Assembly (NCBI RefSeq): GCF_004522155.1
Contig: NZ_SDEA01000001.1
Location: 372,001-436,000, forward strand
Source of the DNA: Paracoccus luteus
Lineage (GTDB): Bacteria > Pseudomonadota > Alphaproteobacteria > Rhodobacterales > Rhodobacteraceae
Reading direction: 5' to 3'
Length of the DNA: 64,000 nt
The notes beneath the pieces are model-generated. The model was not told where the DNA came from and made no database searches. It saw only the letters and a program-made list of their open reading frames with translations. A program made the translations under genes and the position numbers. Shown here piece after piece: positions 61,551 through 64,000 of the stretch (positions are counted from its first letter, which is position 1; each line of letters opens with the position of its first letter).

Positions 61551-61593
61551 GCCGGAGGCACGCGGCCGCGCCGGCGGCGGGGACGGTGGTGAT

Positions 61594-63369
61594 TCAGAAC
61601 CGGTCGGCGGCCAGCGCCATCACCGGTTCGGCCCCCGACCGGATGCGCGCCAGATGCGTTGCGGTCATCGGCAGCTGCCGTTTCATATAATAGCGCCCGG
61701 TGGTCAGCTTGTCCTGATGGAACGCCGCATCGGCCGTCCCGGCATCCAGCGCCCCCTGGGACGCGACGGCCATGCGGCCCCACATCAGCCCCAGCGCGAC
61801 ATGGCCGAACAGGTGCATGAAGTCATAGCTGCCCGCCAGCGCGTCGTTGGGGTTCTTCATCCCGCGTTCCATGAAGAACATGGACGCCGCCTGAAGATCC
61901 TTGGACGCGGCCTTGAGCGGATCGAGGAAGCCGGCCTTGAGCGACTGATTTCCTTCGTTTTCCTTGACGAACGTCTTGACCATCTCGAAGAAGGCCATGA
62001 CGTGCTTGCCGCCGTCCTGCGCCAGCTTGCGGCCGACCAGGTCCAGCGCCTGGATGCCGTTCGCGCCCTCATAGATCATGGCGATGCGGGCGTCGCGCAC
62101 GAACTGCGACATGCCCCATTCCTCGATATAGCCGTGGCCGCCGAAGACCTGCTGGGCCTGCACCGCGCCCTCGAACCCCTTGTCGGTCAGGAAGCCCTTG
62201 ATGACCGGGGTCAGCAGCGACACCAGCCCCTCGGCCGCGGCGTCGCCGTTGTGGCCGCGGTCGATCATGTGCGCCCCCCAGAAGGCCAGCGCCCGCGCGC
62301 CCTCCAGAAAGGACCGCTGGTCCATCAGGTTGCGGCGGATGTCGGGGTGGACGATGATCGGATCGGCGGGGCCTGCGGGGTTTTCCGTCCCCGTCACCGC
62401 GCGGCCCTGCAGCCGGTCGCGGGCATAGGCGACGGCGTTCTGATAGGCCGCCTCGGCCACGGCATAGCCCTGCAGGCCGACGCCCAGCCGCGCCTCGTTC
62501 ATCATGGTGAACATGGCGCGCATGCCCTTGTGCAGGTCGCCCAGCAGCCAGCCGCGCGCGCCGTCAAAGTTCATCACGCAGGTGGCATTGCCGTGGATGC
62601 CCATCTTTTCCTCGATCTTGCCGACCGAGACGGGCTGGCGCTCGCCCACCGCGCCGTCTTCGTTCACCAGAAACTTGGGCACGATGAACAGGCTGATGCC
62701 CTTGGTCCCCTCGCCCCCGCCGGGGGCCTTGGCCAGCACCAGATGGATGACGTTGTCGGCCATGTCGTGATCGCCGGCCGAGATGAAGATCTTTTGCCCG
62801 GTGATCAGATAGCTGCCGTCGTCCTGCGGTTCCGCACGCGTCCGCAGCAGGCCCAGGTCGGTCCCGCAATGCGGTTCGGTCAGGTTCATCGTGCCGGTCC
62901 AGTCGCAGGACACCATCTTGGGCAGATAGGTCGCCTTCTGCGCGTCGGTGCCGTGGGCGTGGATGGCCGAATAGGCGCCGTGGGTCAGTCCCTGATACAT
63001 GTTGAAGGCCATGTTGGCCGACACGAAGATTTCCCCCGTCGCCAGCCCCAGCACATAGGGCATGCCCTGACCGCCATAGGCGGGATCGCAGTCCAGCCCC
63101 GTCCAGCCGCCGTCCTTGACCGCCTCGAACGCGGCCTTGAACCCTTGCGGCGTGCGCACGACGCCGTTTTCCAGCACGCAGCCCTGCTGGTCGCCGACAA
63201 GGTTCAGCGGCGCCAGCACGTCGCTGGCAAGCTGCCCCGCCGCGTCCAGGATCGCCTGGGTAAAGCTGGCGTCCAGGTCTTCGTGTCCGGGCAGGCCGGA
63301 TTGCGCGACGTTCAGCACGTCGTGCAGCAGAAACTGCATGTCGCGGACGGGGGCGTGATAGACGGTCAT
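61594..63369 (-). CDS. Acyl-CoA dehydrogenase (DmdC/long subfamily)
   Basis: 591 residues. The extended family that includes DmdC-type enzymes. Features are [37 protein letters not shown] (FAD/substrate loop) and [18 protein letters not shown] with the catalytic glutamate. The acyl substrate is not predictable. The ATG at 63369 has AGGAC upstream; a MerR gene lies immediately upstream on the same strand (16 bases). Confidence 0.93.
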   Translation of the reverse strand: MTVYHAPVRDMQFLLHDVLNVAQSGLPGHEDLDASFTQAILDAAGQLASDVLAPLNLVGDQQGCVLENGVVRTPQGFKAAFEAVKDGGWTGLDCDPAYGGQGMPYVLGLATGEIFVSANMAFNMYQGLTHGAYSAIHAHGTDAQKATYLPKMVSCDWTGTMNLTEPHCGTDLGLLRTRAEPQDDGSYLITGQKIFISAGDHDMADNVIHLVLAKAPGGGEGTKGISLFIVPKFLVNEDGAVGERQPVSVGKIEEKMGIHGNATCVMNFDGARGWLLGDLHKGMRAMFTMMNEARLGVGLQGYAVAEAAYQNAVAYARDRLQGRAVTGTENPAGPADPIIVHPDIRRNLMDQRSFLEGARALAFWGAHMIDRGHNGDAAAEGLVSLLTPVIKGFLTDKGFEGAVQAQQVFGGHGYIEEWGMSQFVRDARIAMIYEGANGIQALDLVGRKLAQDGGKHVMAFFEMVKTFVKENEGNQSLKAGFLDPLKAASKDLQAASMFFMERGMKNPNDALAGSYDFMHLFGHVALGLMWGRMAVASQGALDAGTADAAFHQDKLTTGRYYMKRQLPMTATHLARIRSGAEPVMALAADRF

Positions 63370-63385
63370 GGTCGGTCCTGTCTGG

Positions 63386-63787
63386 TCAGCGGATGGGGGT
63401 CGCGGCGGGGGGCAGCGCGTCCAGCCGCGCCTGCGCCTCGTCGATGTGGGATTGCAGGTCGGTGATGGCCAGCGCCAGCTCGTCGTGCTGGCGGCGCATG
63501 TGGTCCAGATGGCCGCGCGCGGTGGCCAGCGTCCGCGCGATCTGGTCGCGGTTCTGCGCGCCGGGCACATACAGGTCGAGAAGCTGGCGGATCTCCTCGA
63601 GCGAAAAGCCGAAGCGCTTGCCGCGCAGAATCAGCACCAGCCGGCCGCGGTCGCGGCGGTCATACAGGCGGTGCTGGCCGCGGCGTTCGGGAAACAGCAT
63701 CTCGCGCGATTCATAGAACCGCAGCGCGCGCGGGGTGACGCCGTAGCGATCGCACATCTGGCGGATGGTCAGCAGCTCGTCGGTCAT
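63386..63787 (-). CDS. MerR-family regulator
   Basis: 133 residues. N-terminal winged helix ([28 protein letters not shown]), then a long C-terminal coiled coil ([28 protein letters not shown]) with no metal-binding cysteines. MerR regulators next to acyl-CoA dehydrogenases usually control fatty or branched-chain acid degradation. It probably regulates the downstream acyl-CoA dehydrogenase and itself. Confidence 0.88.
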   Translation of the reverse strand: MTDELLTIRQMCDRYGVTPRALRFYESREMLFPERRGQHRLYDRRDRGRLVLILRGKRFGFSLEEIRQLLDLYVPGAQNRDQIARTLATARGHLDHMRRQHDELALAITDLQSHIDEAQARLDALPPAATPIR

Positions 63788-63833
63788 CCGCAGCGCCTCC
63801 TCTCGCCCGGTGGTGACCTTTCATATAGCGCAA

Positions 63834-63866
63834 GGTTGACGTTCGCGTAAACGAAACGTCACGTCA
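63834..63866 (-). promoter_or_regulatory. Candidate MerR operator
   Basis: TTGACGTTCGCGTAAACGAA followed by ACGTCACGTCA. The arms TGACGTT and AACGTCA are inverted around about ten bases. It lies about 50 bases upstream of the MerR gene start and resembles LiuR-type operators, which have TTGACGTTnACGTAAA. Confidence 0.5.
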
Positions 63867-63888
63867 TCCGGGCGCGCCCCCCGCGCAG

Positions 63889-64000
63889 TCAGGCGGGCAT
63901 GTCGGCCAGCAGCGCCGCGGTGTCGTCGCGCAGCGACTTCAGGTCGGCCATCGCGGCCTCGACCTCATCCCGCTGGCGGGCCAGCACCTGCAGCTGCCGG
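63889..64000 (-). CDS. C-terminal fragment of a coiled-coil protein, cut by the window edge
   Basis: The last 37 codons of a minus-strand gene ending with TGA at 63889-63891; the 5' part is outside. The visible residues (RQLQVLARQRDEVEAAMADL, then KSLRDDTAALLADMPA) form an amphipathic coiled coil like the C-terminal end of MerR-type regulators. A second MerR gene beside the first would fit, but this is an inference from one helix. Confidence 0.5.
   Translation of the reverse strand, partial: RQLQVLARQRDEVEAAMADLKSLRDDTAALLADMPA

Larger units (their letters stand above)
61293..61593. other. Geneless spacer with inverted repeats and three hairpins
   Basis: 301 bases between the 5' end of fadA and the 3' end of the acyl-CoA dehydrogenase gene, both on the minus strand. 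It holds copy f (+) at 61361-61382, copy g (-) at 61528-61550, and between them TAACGGTCC/GGACCGTTA at 61392-61418, a short GGCT/AGCC hairpin around 61437-61448, and GCCCCGGTCCGC/GCGGACCGGGGC at 61470-61512. No coding sequence is convincing. Confidence 0.6.

Overview
The window looks like chromosomal DNA of a high-GC alphaproteobacterium of the Rhodobacteraceae, most likely Paracoccus or a close relative. Three things point there: the F0 genes stand alone as atpI-atpB-atpE-b'-b; sucC/D/A/B-lpdA lies near mdh and an ethylmalonyl-CoA pathway pair (mcl2/mch-like) leads into sdhCDAB; and a Hint-domain protein, an RTX protein and a one-cysteine DksA are present. No rRNA, tRNA, CRISPR array, prophage or insertion sequence was seen. 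The only mobile-element gene is a small REP-associated tyrosine transposase (RAYT) at the left edge.

Layout. 0-3.3 kb: RAYT with REP hairpins, a TraR/DksA zinc-finger protein, cytochrome b561, small membrane proteins and an alpha/beta hydrolase. 3.3-10.1 kb: glyA, NAD kinase, prfC, gdhA, osmC, an EamA transporter. 10.1-12.4 kb: a lower-GC two-gene surface-glycan module (RgpF-like plus sulfotransferase) behind a 13-C tract. 12.4-27.8 kb: housekeeping genes (dgt, A-type Fe-S carrier, CorC-like, exonuclease III, a PPDK-like protein with a degenerate ATP domain, SleB-like hydrolase, Hint protein, folB-folP-glmM, dksA, MoxR, lytic transglycosylase). 27.9-41 kb: the 2-oxoglutarate dehydrogenase/succinyl-CoA synthetase cluster on the minus strand, interrupted by small genes and an oppositely oriented RTX gene, then mdh. 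41-50.7 kb: TauE transporter, ferritin-like protein, the mcl2-nnrU-DUF1737-mch-methyltransferase-like run, then sdhCDAB with two lipoprotein genes between sdhA and sdhB. 50.7-54.5 kb: an ArsR regulator and the F0 operon. 54.5-64 kb: an OmpA-type lipoprotein, endonuclease III, a PfkB/adenosine kinase and a beta-oxidation block (thiolase, cupin, FadB, acyl-CoA dehydrogenase, MerR regulator, part of another coiled-coil protein).

How it works together. The centre of the window is carbon metabolism: beta-oxidation makes acetyl-CoA, the ethylmalonyl-CoA pathway and the TCA cycle process it, and SDH and the F0 sector couple it to respiration. The sequence suggests shared control: both sucC and sdhC are preceded by two GTGATCAC palindromes exactly 21 bp apart, an arrangement I saw nowhere else in the window.

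Other structure: a GTAG-headed REP hairpin family, one copy of which is inserted in frame inside the RAYT gene; a second dispersed intergenic repeat (GGGATATTT...CAAGGAAGAA) in at least seven copies; and a structured, geneless block between inverted copies of that repeat at about 61.4 kb.
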